Positions 1-8,734 of a stretch of DNA of 64,000 bases are shown piece after piece. Where the stretch lies: positions 124,001-188,000 of the forward strand of contig NZ_JAAEHL010000011.1 of assembly GCF_010614725.1 (NCBI RefSeq). Reading direction: 5' to 3'. Within the stretch, counting starts at the first letter, position 1, and every line of letters starts with the position of its first letter. The position numbers and the translations under genes are program-made. This DNA comes from Flavobacterium ajazii. GTDB taxonomy: Bacteria; Bacteroidota; Bacteroidia; Flavobacteriales; Flavobacteriaceae. Below the pieces are notes generated by a model. That model was given only the letters and a program-made list of their open reading frames with translations, was not told the origin of the DNA and made no database searches.

Positions 1-107
1 CGCATTCAAAAATTTTACTTATTCACACAGGCGGATTGCAGGGAATTCAAGGTATGAATTTGAAATTGAAGCAGAAAAAATTACCAATACTCAAAATTGA
101 TGATTAA
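1..107 (+). CDS. ACC deaminase / D-cysteine desulfhydrase-like PLP enzyme, C-terminal end only
   Basis: Only the last 33 codons are inside the window (reading frame from base 3, stop TAA at 105-107). The peptide contains ILLIHTGGLQGIQGMN, which resembles the C-terminus of flavobacterial 1-aminocyclopropane-1-carboxylate deaminase / D-cysteine desulfhydrase-type PLP enzymes. The last 8 bases overlap the next gene, whose ATG is at 100, so the two are probably co-transcribed. Nothing can be said about the catalytic lysine because it lies outside the window. The assignment rests on one short motif. Confidence 0.55.
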   Translation, partial: HSKILLIHTGGLQGIQGMNLKLKQKKLPILKIDD

Positions 108-999
108 AAAACTTATAATATTCTTCATTATAGCAGCTTTAACAGGTTGCTCTTCGAGTAAACCGGTTATTGCGACAACAAAAAAGGCAGCGGCAGTTCA
201 GAAACCAAGAACGGTTTCGACAAAACGAACCGCTGATGCTAAACCAGTTGCTAAAAAATACCCTTCTACAAACAATACAGAAGTTATTCAGTCGACTTCA
301 AAAACGGTTGTTACCAGCGATTTAATCAATAATTATGTGTTGCAGTACAAAGATATTGCCATCGGAAACATGCAAAAATATGGTATTCCTGCAAGTATTA
401 TTCTGGCTCAGGGAATATTAGAATCGGGTGCCGGAAAAGGAGATCTGGCTGTGACTGCGAATAATCATTTCGGAATCAAATGTCATAAAGACTGGCTTGG
501 AGAAAGTGTTCGCCATGACGATGATGCTTCTCAGGAATGTTTCAGGAAATACAATGAAGCTTCAGAATCGTATAGGGATCATGCCTTATTTTTGGTAGGT
601 AAAAACAGGTATGCTGTTTTGTTTACGTATGAAAAAGACGATTACAAAGCCTGGTCAAAGGGGTTAAGAGCATGTGGTTATGCAACTGACCCAAATTATC
701 CGGATAAATTAATCAGCTATATTGAACGTTACAATCTGCATCAGTATGATTGTCAGGTCACCGGAAAAAATTATGTTGCAATAAATAAAACAGCTCCAAC
801 AAGAAAATCATCTTATGATGTGGCTTCTGATCCAAAAATAAATATGAATTCAAATGACCCCAATTTATATGAAGTTCAAAAAGGGGATACTTTGTATTCC
901 ATTTCAAAAAAGTTCAATTTATTGGTCGAAGACTTAAAACAAAAAAATAATCTAACTGATAATGCACTTTCGATAGGACAAAAGTTGAGAGTGAAATGA
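100..999 (+). CDS. Lipoprotein glucosaminidase (GH73-like) with C-terminal LysM
   Basis: Predicted peptidoglycan hydrolase of 299 aa cleaving glycan strands in the periplasm or outer envelope. The N-terminus is a lipoprotein signal (IIAALTGCSSS) with acylated Cys near residue 18. A low-complexity Lys/Ala/Thr linker follows. The glucosaminidase domain spans about residues 70-215 and shows ILAQGILESGAGKGDLA, where the Glu of ILESG fits the catalytic Glu of the family, and NNHFGIKC. A single LysM (YEVQKGDTLYSISKKFNLL) occupies the last 45 residues and should bind peptidoglycan. I chose ATG 100 rather than the TTG at 97 because it gives a normal lipoprotein signal. It overlaps the upstream gene by 8 bases. 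Family and domain order are clear; the exact bond cleaved is inferred. Confidence 0.85.
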   Translation: MIKKLIIFFIIAALTGCSSSKPVIATTKKAAAVQKPRTVSTKRTADAKPVAKKYPSTNNTEVIQSTSKTVVTSDLINNYVLQYKDIAIGNMQKYGIPASIILAQGILESGAGKGDLAVTANNHFGIKCHKDWLGESVRHDDDASQECFRKYNEASESYRDHALFLVGKNRYAVLFTYEKDDYKAWSKGLRACGYATDPNYPDKLISYIERYNLHQYDCQVTGKNYVAINKTAPTRKSSYDVASDPKINMNSNDPNLYEVQKGDTLYSISKKFNLLVEDLKQKNNLTDNALSIGQKLRVK

Positions 1000-1001
1000 T
1001 A

Positions 1002-1019
1002 AATTGATAATTATCAATT
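1002..1019. repeat. Perfect 18-bp palindrome
   Basis: The sequence AATTGATAATTATCAATT equals its own reverse complement and starts two bases after the stop of the glucosaminidase gene. It has no T-run, so it is a poor terminator. A further TCAATT follows at 1021-1026. Its role is unknown. Confidence 0.6.
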
Positions 1020-1034
1020 GTCAATTAGAAAAAA

Positions 1035-1063
1035 TCTAAGAAGTCTAAGATCTAATAATCTAA
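1035..1063. repeat. Degenerate short tandem repeat (TCTAA every 7-9 bp)
   Basis: TCTAA starts at 1035, 1044, 1051 and 1059, ending 6 bases before the hemL start codon. It belongs to the same class of 7-8 bp degenerate tandem repeats seen at 8731, 13511, 13748 and 53370. Confidence 0.6.
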
Positions 1064-1069
1064 AAAAAA

Positions 1070-2356
1070 ATGATTTATAAAAGAAGTAGTCAGCTTTTTG
1101 CTGAAGCAGAAAAAGTAATTCCGGGAGGGGTAAATTCACCAGTAAGAGCATTTAAAGCCGTTGGCGGAACTCCGATTTTTGTAAAAAGCGCCAAAGGAGC
1201 TTATTTATTTGATGAAGACGGAAACAAATTAATAGATTATATCAACTCCTGGGGGCCAATGGTTTTAGGTCACGCTTATCAGCCGGTTGTAGACGCAGTA
1301 ATCGAAAAAGCAAAACTGGGAACTTCATTTGGAATGCCAACAGAACTGGAAACTGAAATTGCCGCTTTGGCTGTTTCTATGGTTCCGAATATTGATAAAA
1401 TACGCTTTGTAAATTCAGGTACAGAAGCTTGTATGAGTGCGATTCGTTTGGCTCGCGGATTTACAAAAAGAGATAAAATCATCAAATTTGCAGGCTGTTA
1501 CCACGGACATTCTGATTCATTTTTGATTCAGGCAGGAAGTGGTGCTGTAACTTTTGGTTCTCCAAATAGTCCGGGAGTTACACAAGGAACTGCAAAAGAT
1601 ACGTTATTGGCAAAATACAATGATTTAGAAAATGTAAAAACTCTGGTTGAAGCTAATAAAGGAGAAATTGCCGCAATTATTATTGAAGCAGTTGCAGGAA
1701 ATATGGGCTGTATTCCACCTGTAAAAGGTTTCCTTGAAAGTTTAAGAGAATTGTGTACAGCAAACGGAATCTTATTGATTTTTGATGAGGTAATGACCGG
1801 TTTTCGTTTGGCTCGCGGAGGTGTCCAGGAATTATATGGCATTGATGCTGATATCGTGACTTTCGGAAAAGTAATTGGCGGAGGACTTCCGGTTGGAGCT
1901 TTTGCTGCACGTGAGGAAATTATGAATCATTTAGCACCGCTTGGACCAGTTTATCAGGCTGGGACATTGTCCGGTAATCCGCTTGCAATGGCTGCCGGAT
2001 TAGCGATGTTACAATCTTTAAATAATGATCCTGCTATTTTTACCCGATTAGAAGAAAAAACAGCTTATCTGGAGGCAGGAATTGACAGAGTTTTAAAAGC
2101 GAATAATGTAGTTTTTACAATTAACAGAGTTGGTTCTATGATTTCGGTTCACTTTGATGCAGATCCGGTTACCGACTTTCAAACTGCTGCAAAAGGAGAT
2201 AATGAAACGTTTAAAAAATTCTTCCACGGATTATTGCAGGAAGGAGTTTATATTGCGCCATCTGCATATGAAACGTGGTTTATTACAGATGCTTTGACGT
2301 ATGAAGATTTAGATTTCACCATTAATGCAATTGATAAAGTTTCTAAAACTTTTTAA
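1070..2356 (+). CDS. hemL: Glutamate-1-semialdehyde 2,1-aminomutase
   Basis: Converts glutamate-1-semialdehyde to 5-aminolevulinate in the C5 route of tetrapyrrole synthesis; cytoplasmic PLP enzyme. The 428-aa length is normal for the family. It has the N-terminal substrate-site motif PGGVNSPVRAF, the aminotransferase class III signature around LIFDEVMTGFR, and the PLP lysine K267 in FGKVIGGGLPVGAF, close to K265 of the E. coli enzyme. The start is supported by the A-rich spacer before ATG 1070. It is followed at once by a bidirectional terminator, so it is probably the last gene of its unit. The heme supply fits the cytochrome- and Fe-S-rich gene block 2 kb downstream, although that link is only positional. 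Confidence 0.97.
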   Translation: MIYKRSSQLFAEAEKVIPGGVNSPVRAFKAVGGTPIFVKSAKGAYLFDEDGNKLIDYINSWGPMVLGHAYQPVVDAVIEKAKLGTSFGMPTELETEIAALAVSMVPNIDKIRFVNSGTEACMSAIRLARGFTKRDKIIKFAGCYHGHSDSFLIQAGSGAVTFGSPNSPGVTQGTAKDTLLAKYNDLENVKTLVEANKGEIAAIIIEAVAGNMGCIPPVKGFLESLRELCTANGILLIFDEVMTGFRLARGGVQELYGIDADIVTFGKVIGGGLPVGAFAAREEIMNHLAPLGPVYQAGTLSGNPLAMAAGLAMLQSLNNDPAIFTRLEEKTAYLEAGIDRVLKANNVVFTINRVGSMISVHFDADPVTDFQTAAKGDNETFKKFFHGLLQEGVYIAPSAYETWFITDALTYEDLDFTINAIDKVSKTF

Positions 2357-2360
2357 TAAC

Positions 2361-2389
2361 AAAAAAGAGGCCATCGAGCCTCTTTTTTT
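2361..2389. terminator. Bidirectional rho-independent terminator
   Basis: An 11-bp stem (AAAAAAGAGGC paired with GCCTCTTTTTT, 6-base loop) lies between hemL and the convergent gene at 2400-2852. It has a T-run on both strands, so it can end both transcripts. Confidence 0.85.
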
Positions 2390-2399
2390 ATTTGATAGT

Positions 2400-2852
2400 T
2401 TAGTTATTATCTCTTCTGTATTCTCTCATTTTATCCTTTGCCTTATCTTTATTTTCCTCCTGAATTTTTTTCCATTTAGTGTATTGATCGGTAGTTAGAA
2501 TTCCTTTCATTTTAGCATCATTCGCATCTGCTTCTGCTGTCATTTCTTTTTTGAAAGCTTCTCTCTGTTCAGCAGTTAGTTTACTTCCTTTCTCTCTTTG
2601 TTCTTTTCGGGCTTCTCTTAATTTTTCAGCTTTTGCACTTCTTTCAGCAATCAATTGTTTTACCTGATCCTGCTGCTTAGCGTTTAAAGTAAGATCAGCA
2701 GTTAGTTTTTTCAGTTGTTTTTCGTTTCGCTCTTCCGGTGTTAATCTTTCTCTTTTTTCACGAGGTGGTCTCTGATCAGTATCCATCTCTCCATCCTGAG
2801 CAAAACTTGTTATTCCAACGAATAATAAAGCTGCGATAAATAATTTTTTCAT
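2400..2852 (-). CDS. Small exported, highly charged protein (Spy/CpxP-like in character)
   Basis: The product is 150 aa with a clear Sec signal peptide (FIAALLFVGITSFAQ, cleavage after the Ala near residue 18). The mature part is almost entirely helical and very rich in Lys, Glu, Arg and Gln. It has two similar segments: LTPEERNEKQLKKLTADL followed by LNAKQQDQVKQLI, and LTAEQREAFKKEM followed by LTTDQYTKWKKI. This Leu-Thr-x-x-Gln-x helical pattern recalls LTxxQ-motif periplasmic proteins of the Spy/CpxP type common in flavobacteria. Function is not known; a periplasmic chaperone-like or metal-responsive role is inference only. It is monocistronic, convergent with hemL. Confidence 0.75.
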   Translation of the reverse strand: MKKLFIAALLFVGITSFAQDGEMDTDQRPPREKRERLTPEERNEKQLKKLTADLTLNAKQQDQVKQLIAERSAKAEKLREARKEQREKGSKLTAEQREAFKKEMTAEADANDAKMKGILTTDQYTKWKKIQEENKDKAKDKMREYRRDNN

Positions 2853-3147
2853 GATTTGTTTTTTTTAATTGGTTATAGGATTTAGACATGATCAAATTCA
2901 ATAGGTTTAATCTGATAGTCAGAATTTTAATCATTTAACAAAAAATATAGAAAAAATGGTTGGTGTTAAGTATAAAGTGTAGCCAGAATTAAGATTAAAC
3001 CACTATTAAATATTTGTATTGTAGGGTTTTAGCTGGATTTTTTTGTTTAACTTAGAAGAATTATTTTTTTAGCAAAAAAAAATAATTTACAAGGGTTCCT
3101 GCTATTAAGGAATAGATTTTAAGAATATAATTTAAATACTAAATTCT
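2853..3147. other. Intergenic region between divergent genes
   Basis: About 295 bases between the 2852 (minus) and 3148 (plus) start codons. No gene-like reading frame or strong palindrome was seen. It should contain both divergent promoters, but no exact TAnnTTTG element was found; TAAATATTTG near 3007 is the nearest match for the transporter. Confidence 0.4.
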
Positions 3148-4620
3148 ATGGCTGATCTTTCCCAATCTCATCGTATTCTTTTTCTCAATACTTTAGCTTT
3201 TGCAATTTGTTTTGCCTGCTGGACTCTCAATGGAGTTTTGGTTACTTTTCTCGTCGATAAAGAAATCTTCAATTGGGATGTCGTACAAATCGGTTGGCTT
3301 TTAGGGATTCCTGTTCTTACGGGTTCGGTTATGAGGCTGCCTATGGGAATCTTAACTGATAAATTTGGAGGTAAAATTGTGCATTCAGCTTTATTGATTT
3401 TGGCTTCTATTCCTTTATTTCTATTGCCTTTTGCAACTTCTTTTACGGTTTTTGCTATTCTAAGTTTTTTGTTTGGAATGGTAGGAACCAGTTTTGCAGT
3501 TGGTGTTGCTTCAACTTCTGTCTGGTATCCGAAAGAATGGCAGGGAAGGGCTTTGGGAATTTTTGGAATGGGAACTGCCGGAGCATCCATAACACCTTTT
3601 TTAGCACCTTCATTATTGAATAAATTTTCAGAAATCGATCCGGTAAACGGCTGGAAATGGCTGCCTGTTATTTATGGTTCTGCTTTATTGTGTATGGGAA
3701 TTGTATTTCTGATTTTCGCTAAAAACAAAAGAATAGACGCCCAGTCTAAAAGTGCAAAAGAATTAATGCAGCCTTTAAAAAGTGTTCGTGTATGGCGTTT
3801 TGGAACCTATTATTTTTTAGTTTTTGGTTCGTTCGTAACGTTTTCACAATGGCTTTTGCCCAATTTTATGAATGTGTATCACACAACCTTGATACTAGGC
3901 GGAATTTTTACTTCCTGTTTCAGTTTGCCAGCCGGTGTTGTACGTGCTTTTGGAGGCTTTTTGTCAGATAAATTCGGGGCAAGAAAAGTAATGTATTGGG
4001 TTTTGAGTTCTTCTGTCGTTTTAAGTTTTTTATTGCTGTTTCCGAAAATGGATATCACGACTTCAGGAAGTGGTTTGTTAGCGAGTAAAGCAGGAATCGT
4101 TACAGCAGTTTCATCAAATAAAATTGTAATTGATGATAAGGAATATGTAATTAGTGAAAAAGATGAAAACCAATTGCATTCTGAATTTTTTCCATCCAAA
4201 AAAACATGGCAGGAAACTGTTGTTGCTGAAAATCAAAAAGTACAGAAGAAAGATTTATTAGCAGAAGGAATTACACAAATTCATTTTGAAGCCAATATGT
4301 GGGTGTATTTGGTTCTGGTTATTTTAATTGGAATTTGTTGGGGAATTGGCTCTGCTGCAGTTTTTAAACACATACCGGATTATTTTCCAAACGAAGTAGG
4401 GGTAATTGGCGGAATGGTAGGCTTATTGGGAGGTCTTGGCGGATTCTTTGGACCTATTATTTTTGGATATCTATTATCATTTACCGGATTCTGGACAAGT
4501 TCATGGTTCTTCATTTTGGCATTGTCACTAACTTGTTTGATCTGGATGCATCGTGTAATTGTAAAAATGACTAAAGAAAAACTGCCTGAATTTGCTAAGG
4601 ATATAGACAGAAAGGAATAA
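3148..4620 (+). CDS. narK: NarK-type MFS nitrate/nitrite transporter with a periplasmic-type insertion
   Basis: Inner-membrane major facilitator protein of 490 aa predicted to exchange or import nitrate and nitrite. Twelve hydrophobic segments can be read. Glycine-rich nitrate-signature helices are present in each half (GMVGTSFAVGVASTSVW and GGMVGLLGGLGGFFGP), and the MFS loop motif appears as GILTDKFGGK and GFLSDKFGARK. Between helices about residues 300 and 385 lies a hydrophilic insertion of about 80 residues (KAGIVTAVSSNKIVIDDKEY and following), absent from E. coli NarK. The gene begins the nitrate block; the next gene starts 217 bases later, so it may have its own transcript. Nitrate specificity is inferred from the signature helices and from the adjoining molybdoenzyme. 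Confidence 0.88.
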   Translation: MADLSQSHRILFLNTLAFAICFACWTLNGVLVTFLVDKEIFNWDVVQIGWLLGIPVLTGSVMRLPMGILTDKFGGKIVHSALLILASIPLFLLPFATSFTVFAILSFLFGMVGTSFAVGVASTSVWYPKEWQGRALGIFGMGTAGASITPFLAPSLLNKFSEIDPVNGWKWLPVIYGSALLCMGIVFLIFAKNKRIDAQSKSAKELMQPLKSVRVWRFGTYYFLVFGSFVTFSQWLLPNFMNVYHTTLILGGIFTSCFSLPAGVVRAFGGFLSDKFGARKVMYWVLSSSVVLSFLLLFPKMDITTSGSGLLASKAGIVTAVSSNKIVIDDKEYVISEKDENQLHSEFFPSKKTWQETVVAENQKVQKKDLLAEGITQIHFEANMWVYLVLVILIGICWGIGSAAVFKHIPDYFPNEVGVIGGMVGLLGGLGGFFGPIIFGYLLSFTGFWTSSWFFILALSLTCLIWMHRVIVKMTKEKLPEFAKDIDRKE

Positions 4621-4808
4621 ACTACGTATTTCAGTTAAGTAGAAATAGGAATGATTTGTGTTGCTTTTTAAATTGAAATATTGAAAGTTAGCAACATTAT
4701 AACATTTTTAAGCATTATTGTGTTTGAAAATTATACTTAGGTATTTTTACTTAGTTTTTCTTTATTTACTTTTACTCCCGAAGAAAATCTCTCTTTTAAT
4801 AAAAAAAA

Positions 4809-4841
4809 ATGGAGGATAATATAAGTGTGTATTTAATATGA
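4809..4841 (+). other. Ten-codon upstream reading frame overlapping the next start
   Basis: ATG 4809 opens MEDNISVYLI and stops at TGA 4839-4841, overlapping the ATG of the cytochrome-like gene at 4838 (ATGA). It has a purine-rich approach. It could couple translation to the next gene or could be chance. Confidence 0.25.
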
Positions 4842-5896
4842 TCAGGATGAAAAACAGGACTTTTAATACTAAAGCATTACTCATTGCTACATTACTTTCG
4901 ATATTTATGATTGTATTGGTATTTTATGGGTCAAGGGAATTGCAAAATTTTGATGCTGCACTAATTACCTATCTCTTCGGAACCATATTCGCTTTTTTTG
5001 GGATTGTGTACCGTTACACAGTATGGCTTCAAAGACCTCCAACATGGATTTATTTTAAAAGAGGAATTACCTTTTTGTTTACCGGAAAAGTGTTCTCTCA
5101 TTTTTGGTTTGCATCTAAAGAAACTATAGAAAATATTGCTTTTCAGAAGTTTATTTACCCAAGAGGGAAATACCGCTGGATGGCGCATTTTATGATTGCA
5201 ATAGGCTGTACATCTGCTTTTTTAATTACGATTCCATTGACTTTTGGATGGATTCATTTTACTATGGCGCCAAATAGCATCTCCGTTTACGAAGCCCATT
5301 TTTTTGGTTTTAAAGTAATGGATTTTGAGTTAGGTTCTATCATGGCATTCCTGACTTTTCATGCTTTGAACTGGTCTTCTTATTTAGTCATTTTTGGTTC
5401 TGTATATTATTTAAGAAGACGATTGACCAATCCCGGATTGATTGCTACCCAGACTTTTGAAGGTGATTTATTGCCGCTTATTTTATTAATTGCTATTTCA
5501 GTTACCGGATTAGGACTGACGTATTCGTATCAGTTTATGAAAGGTTTTGCTTTTGACTTTTTGGCGGTTCTTCATGCTGTGACAGTAATCATGTTTTTAA
5601 TCTGGATTCCGTTCGGAAAGTTTTTTCATATTATTCAACGTCCGGCACAAATTGGAGCACATATCTATAATAAAGAAGGTAGAAAGAAAGGAATGGCAGT
5701 TTGTCCGCACACTGGAGAAGAGTTTGCCACAAAACTGCACATTGACGATCTTAAAATAGTGACTAAAGAATTAGGTTTTGATTTTACTTATGAAGACGGG
5801 ACTTCACATCTGGATTTAAGTCCTGAAGGAAAAAGATCCCGATTGGCTCAGGCTCATTTAAGAGCAAGGCAGGACGGAGGAAATTTATTTGGATAA
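4838..5896 (+). CDS. NarI/HdrE-like membrane cytochrome b, predicted quinol-oxidizing subunit
   Basis: Integral membrane protein of 352 aa with about six transmembrane helices between residues 12 and 270 and a 75-residue cytoplasmic-looking tail. Homologues may be labelled MFS transporters, but six helices and conserved membrane histidines argue otherwise. His117 (RWMAHF), His175 (LTFHALNW), His246 (AVLHAV) and His264 (KFFHII) lie in or at helices. The 18-residue spacing of H246 and H264 equals that of the C-terminal heme ligands of E. coli NarI (H187/H205). The N-terminal NarI pair is not reproduced, so heme number is uncertain. It sits 26 bases before the molybdoenzyme gene and is the natural electron entry point from quinol. 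An alternative start is ATG 4847. Confidence 0.7.
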   Translation: MIRMKNRTFNTKALLIATLLSIFMIVLVFYGSRELQNFDAALITYLFGTIFAFFGIVYRYTVWLQRPPTWIYFKRGITFLFTGKVFSHFWFASKETIENIAFQKFIYPRGKYRWMAHFMIAIGCTSAFLITIPLTFGWIHFTMAPNSISVYEAHFFGFKVMDFELGSIMAFLTFHALNWSSYLVIFGSVYYLRRRLTNPGLIATQTFEGDLLPLILLIAISVTGLGLTYSYQFMKGFAFDFLAVLHAVTVIMFLIWIPFGKFFHIIQRPAQIGAHIYNKEGRKKGMAVCPHTGEEFATKLHIDDLKIVTKELGFDFTYEDGTSHLDLSPEGKRSRLAQAHLRARQDGGNLFG

Positions 5897-5922
5897 TTTT
5901 TAAAGAAAAATATAAAAAAAAC

Positions 5923-8139
5923 ATGGCAAAATTACCTGTTTCAGAAGAACATATTGTTTCACTTTTTGGGCCTCATAAAAATTATAGTCCAAAGGAAGGT
6001 TATGAGGGAAGAGACGAACCGGATGAATTAGTGAAAACACATTGCTGTTTTTGCGGAATGCAATGTGGAATTCAGTTATCTGTAAAAGAAAATAAAGTAG
6101 TTGGTTTTGAACCATGGATGGAATTTCCGTTCAACGAAGGAAGACTTTGTCCAAAAGGAGTACAGCGTTATTTGCAGAACAATCATCCTGACCGACTTTT
6201 GAGTCCGTTAAAAAGAGTAGAAGGACAGGGATTTGTACCCACTTCCTGGGATGATGCGATGGAGAAAACGGTTTCTGAAATAAAACGCATTCAGGAAAAA
6301 TATGGAAACGATGCTTTTTCGATGCTTTCTGGAGTTTCTTTAACGAATGAAAAAAGTTATTTGGTGGGAAAATTTGCCAGAGTAGCTTTAAAAACCAAAA
6401 ATTTAGATTACAATGGACGCTTATGCATGGTAAGTGCAGGTGCCGGAAATAAAAAAGCATTTGGACTGGACAGAGGTTCCAATAACTATTCGGATCTTGA
6501 ATATGCTGAGGTAATTATTGTGGCCGGAGCCAATATTAGCGAAACGTTTCCAACATTAACACACTGGATTTGGAAAGCAAGGGACAGAGGTGCAAAATTG
6601 ATTGTAATTGATCCAAGAATAATTCCATTGGCGAGAACTGCCGATATTCATTTGGATGTACGTCCGGGAACTGATTCAGCCTTGTATGGTGCGATGCTGA
6701 AATATTTGGCCGATCACGATATGCTGGATCATGATTTCATAAATAATCATACTTCGGGATTTCAGGAAACTTTAGATGCTGTAAAAGACAATACACTGGA
6801 ATGGGCGGAAGAAGTTACCGGAATCAAAAAAGAAAAAATACAACAGGTTGCAGAATTATGGGGAAAAGCCAATACGAGTTTTCTTCTTCATGCACGCGGA
6901 ATAGAACACCACTCAAAAGGAGTGGATAATGTTTTGGGATGTATCAATCTGGTTTTGGCAACAGGAAGAATTGGTAAACCATATTGTGGTTATGCGACAA
7001 TTACCGGACAAGGAAATGGACAAGGAGGAAGAGAACATGGTCATAAGTGTGATCAGTTACCAGGAAACAGAGATATCGAAAATCCGGAACATCGCAAATA
7101 CATTTCAGAAGTTTGGGGAATTGACGAAAAAGATTTACCTGGAAAAGGTTTGTCTGCTTATGAAATTATCGAAGCCATTCACAGAGGAGAAATCAAAGGT
7201 TTATTGTCTATTTGTTTCAATCCATTGGTTTCGTTGCCAAACAGCAACTATGTTCGTGAAGCTTTAGAAAAATTGGAGTTTTACGTTTGTATTGACTTTT
7301 TCCTGAATGAAACAGCCCGTCATGCTGATATTGTTTTAGCAGGTTCTTTGCAGGAAGAAGAAGAAGGAACGACAACTTCTGCCGAAGGAAGGGTAATCCG
7401 TATTCGTCAGGCCGTTACGCCTCCGGGTGATGCCAGAACAGACAGCTCTATTATTTTGGAAATTGCCAAACGTTTGGGGGTGAAAGACAAATTTACATAC
7501 GAAAACAGTGAAGCTATTTTTAATGAATTGCGTGTTGCATCAAAAGGAGGAACAGCCGATTATTTCGGAATAACCTATCAAAGAGTGGAAGATGAAATGG
7601 GTGTCTTTTGGCCTTGTCCAACAATAGGGCATCCGGGAACACCACGCTTATGGGAAGACAGAAAGTTTAAAACACCTGATGGAAAAGCGCATTTTAATCC
7701 TGCTCCCTATAAACTCCCGGGCGAAGTAACTGACGAAGATTATCCGGTAATTTTAACGACTGGACGTGTAGTTTCTCAATATCTAAGCGGAACACAAACC
7801 CGTAGAATCGGAAAGTTAGTAGATCAGTTTCCGGAACCTTTGTTAGAAATCCACCCTAATATGGCCAAACAATACGGAATTCAGCAAAGGGAATTGGTCC
7901 GCGTTTCAACCAGAAGAGGAGAAGGCGTTTTTCCGGCTAATATTGTAGAAACCATTAGACAAGATACCGTTTTTATTCCGTACCACTGGTCCGGAAAAAA
8001 ATCAGCAAATCAATTGACACCGGGAACCTTGGATCCAATTTCAAAAATACCCGAATTTAAAGTTTGTGCCTGTCATTTGGAACCTCTTAAGGAAATTGCA
8101 CCTCCTTCAAGTGAATCAAAAGCCTACGCCAGTATTTAA
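5923..8139 (+). CDS. Molybdopterin oxidoreductase, NasA/NapA-type nitrate reductase catalytic subunit
   Basis: Predicted Mo-bis-MGD enzyme of 738 aa reducing nitrate to nitrite. The N-terminal [4Fe-4S] ligands are C41, C44, C48 and C76 (HCCFCGMQCG, GRLCPKG). The probable Mo ligand is C168 in GRLCMVSAGAG, as in NasA/NapA. MGD-binding motifs include VIDPRIIPLA and a C-terminal molydopterin dinucleotide-binding domain (LTTGRVVSQY, HWSGKKSANQLTP). There is no Tat or Sec signal, so it should be cytoplasmic, unlike periplasmic NapA. It lacks the C-terminal 2Fe-2S (BFD) extension of enteric NasA. Gene order (NarK, cytochrome b, this gene, Fe-S protein, Rieske) supports a membrane-linked quinol-dependent nitrate reductase. 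Formate dehydrogenase-like or other oxyanion activity is the main alternative. Confidence 0.85.
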   Translation: MAKLPVSEEHIVSLFGPHKNYSPKEGYEGRDEPDELVKTHCCFCGMQCGIQLSVKENKVVGFEPWMEFPFNEGRLCPKGVQRYLQNNHPDRLLSPLKRVEGQGFVPTSWDDAMEKTVSEIKRIQEKYGNDAFSMLSGVSLTNEKSYLVGKFARVALKTKNLDYNGRLCMVSAGAGNKKAFGLDRGSNNYSDLEYAEVIIVAGANISETFPTLTHWIWKARDRGAKLIVIDPRIIPLARTADIHLDVRPGTDSALYGAMLKYLADHDMLDHDFINNHTSGFQETLDAVKDNTLEWAEEVTGIKKEKIQQVAELWGKANTSFLLHARGIEHHSKGVDNVLGCINLVLATGRIGKPYCGYATITGQGNGQGGREHGHKCDQLPGNRDIENPEHRKYISEVWGIDEKDLPGKGLSAYEIIEAIHRGEIKGLLSICFNPLVSLPNSNYVREALEKLEFYVCIDFFLNETARHADIVLAGSLQEEEEGTTTSAEGRVIRIRQAVTPPGDARTDSSIILEIAKRLGVKDKFTYENSEAIFNELRVASKGGTADYFGITYQRVEDEMGVFWPCPTIGHPGTPRLWEDRKFKTPDGKAHFNPAPYKLPGEVTDEDYPVILTTGRVVSQYLSGTQTRRIGKLVDQFPEPLLEIHPNMAKQYGIQQRELVRVSTRRGEGVFPANIVETIRQDTVFIPYHWSGKKSANQLTPGTLDPISKIPEFKVCACHLEPLKEIAPPSSESKAYASI

Positions 8140-8158
8140 TCTATAAAAAAACGAATTA

Positions 8159-8734
8159 ATGAATTATACCAGTTTTAATACAAACGAAGAATTTTTTGTA
8201 GACATGCAGCGCTGTATTGGCTGTAAAGCTTGTGAATTGGCCTGTGCAGAATGCGAAACTAATGGACAGGAAAGCATGATACATGTTAATTACGTAGATC
8301 GTGCTGCTACCGTACAAACAACGGTTCAGGTGTGTATGCACTGCGAAGATCCTGTCTGCGCGAATGTATGTCCGGCAGATGCAATATCCCAGGACGAATT
8401 CGGAATCGTTCATACGGCCAATACCGAAAGATGTATCGGATGTTCGAATTGTGTGATGGCTTGTCCTTTTGGTGTGCCTAAAAAAGAGGAAAATTATGAT
8501 TTGATGATGAAATGTACCATGTGTTACGACAGAACAAGCGTGGGTAAAAAACCAATGTGTGCGACCGTTTGTCCAAGTGGTGCTTTGTTTTTTGGTACGA
8601 AAGAAGAAATTCAGGAAATGCGCCCTAACAGTACGCCGGTAAACAGTTTCATATTTGGAAAAGAAACAGTGAATACTAAGGTTAATATTATGATGCCTAA
8701 AGGAAGTACAGAACTGATAATTTTTAGGTATTAA
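8159..8734 (+). CDS. Ferredoxin-like electron-transfer subunit with four [4Fe-4S] clusters
   Basis: Electron-transfer subunit of 191 aa in the DmsB/NrfC/NarH family. It has four cysteine groups: CIGCKACELAC, CMHCEDPVCANVCP, CIGCSNCVMACP and the split CTMCYDR/PMCATVCP, enough to ligate four cubane clusters. There is no Tat signal, so it is cytoplasmic like the catalytic subunit 20 bases upstream. It probably wires the membrane cytochrome to the molybdoenzyme. The gene is followed by a 120-base spacer holding a degenerate tandem repeat. Partner assignment is by context; the cluster count is directly visible. Confidence 0.88.
   Translation: MNYTSFNTNEEFFVDMQRCIGCKACELACAECETNGQESMIHVNYVDRAATVQTTVQVCMHCEDPVCANVCPADAISQDEFGIVHTANTERCIGCSNCVMACPFGVPKKEENYDLMMKCTMCYDRTSVGKKPMCATVCPSGALFFGTKEEIQEMRPNSTPVNSFIFGKETVNTKVNIMMPKGSTELIIFRY

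Noticed and set aside
1279..1910. Minus-strand reading frames inside hemL
   Set aside because: Antisense shadows of a well-supported gene, without start context or domains.
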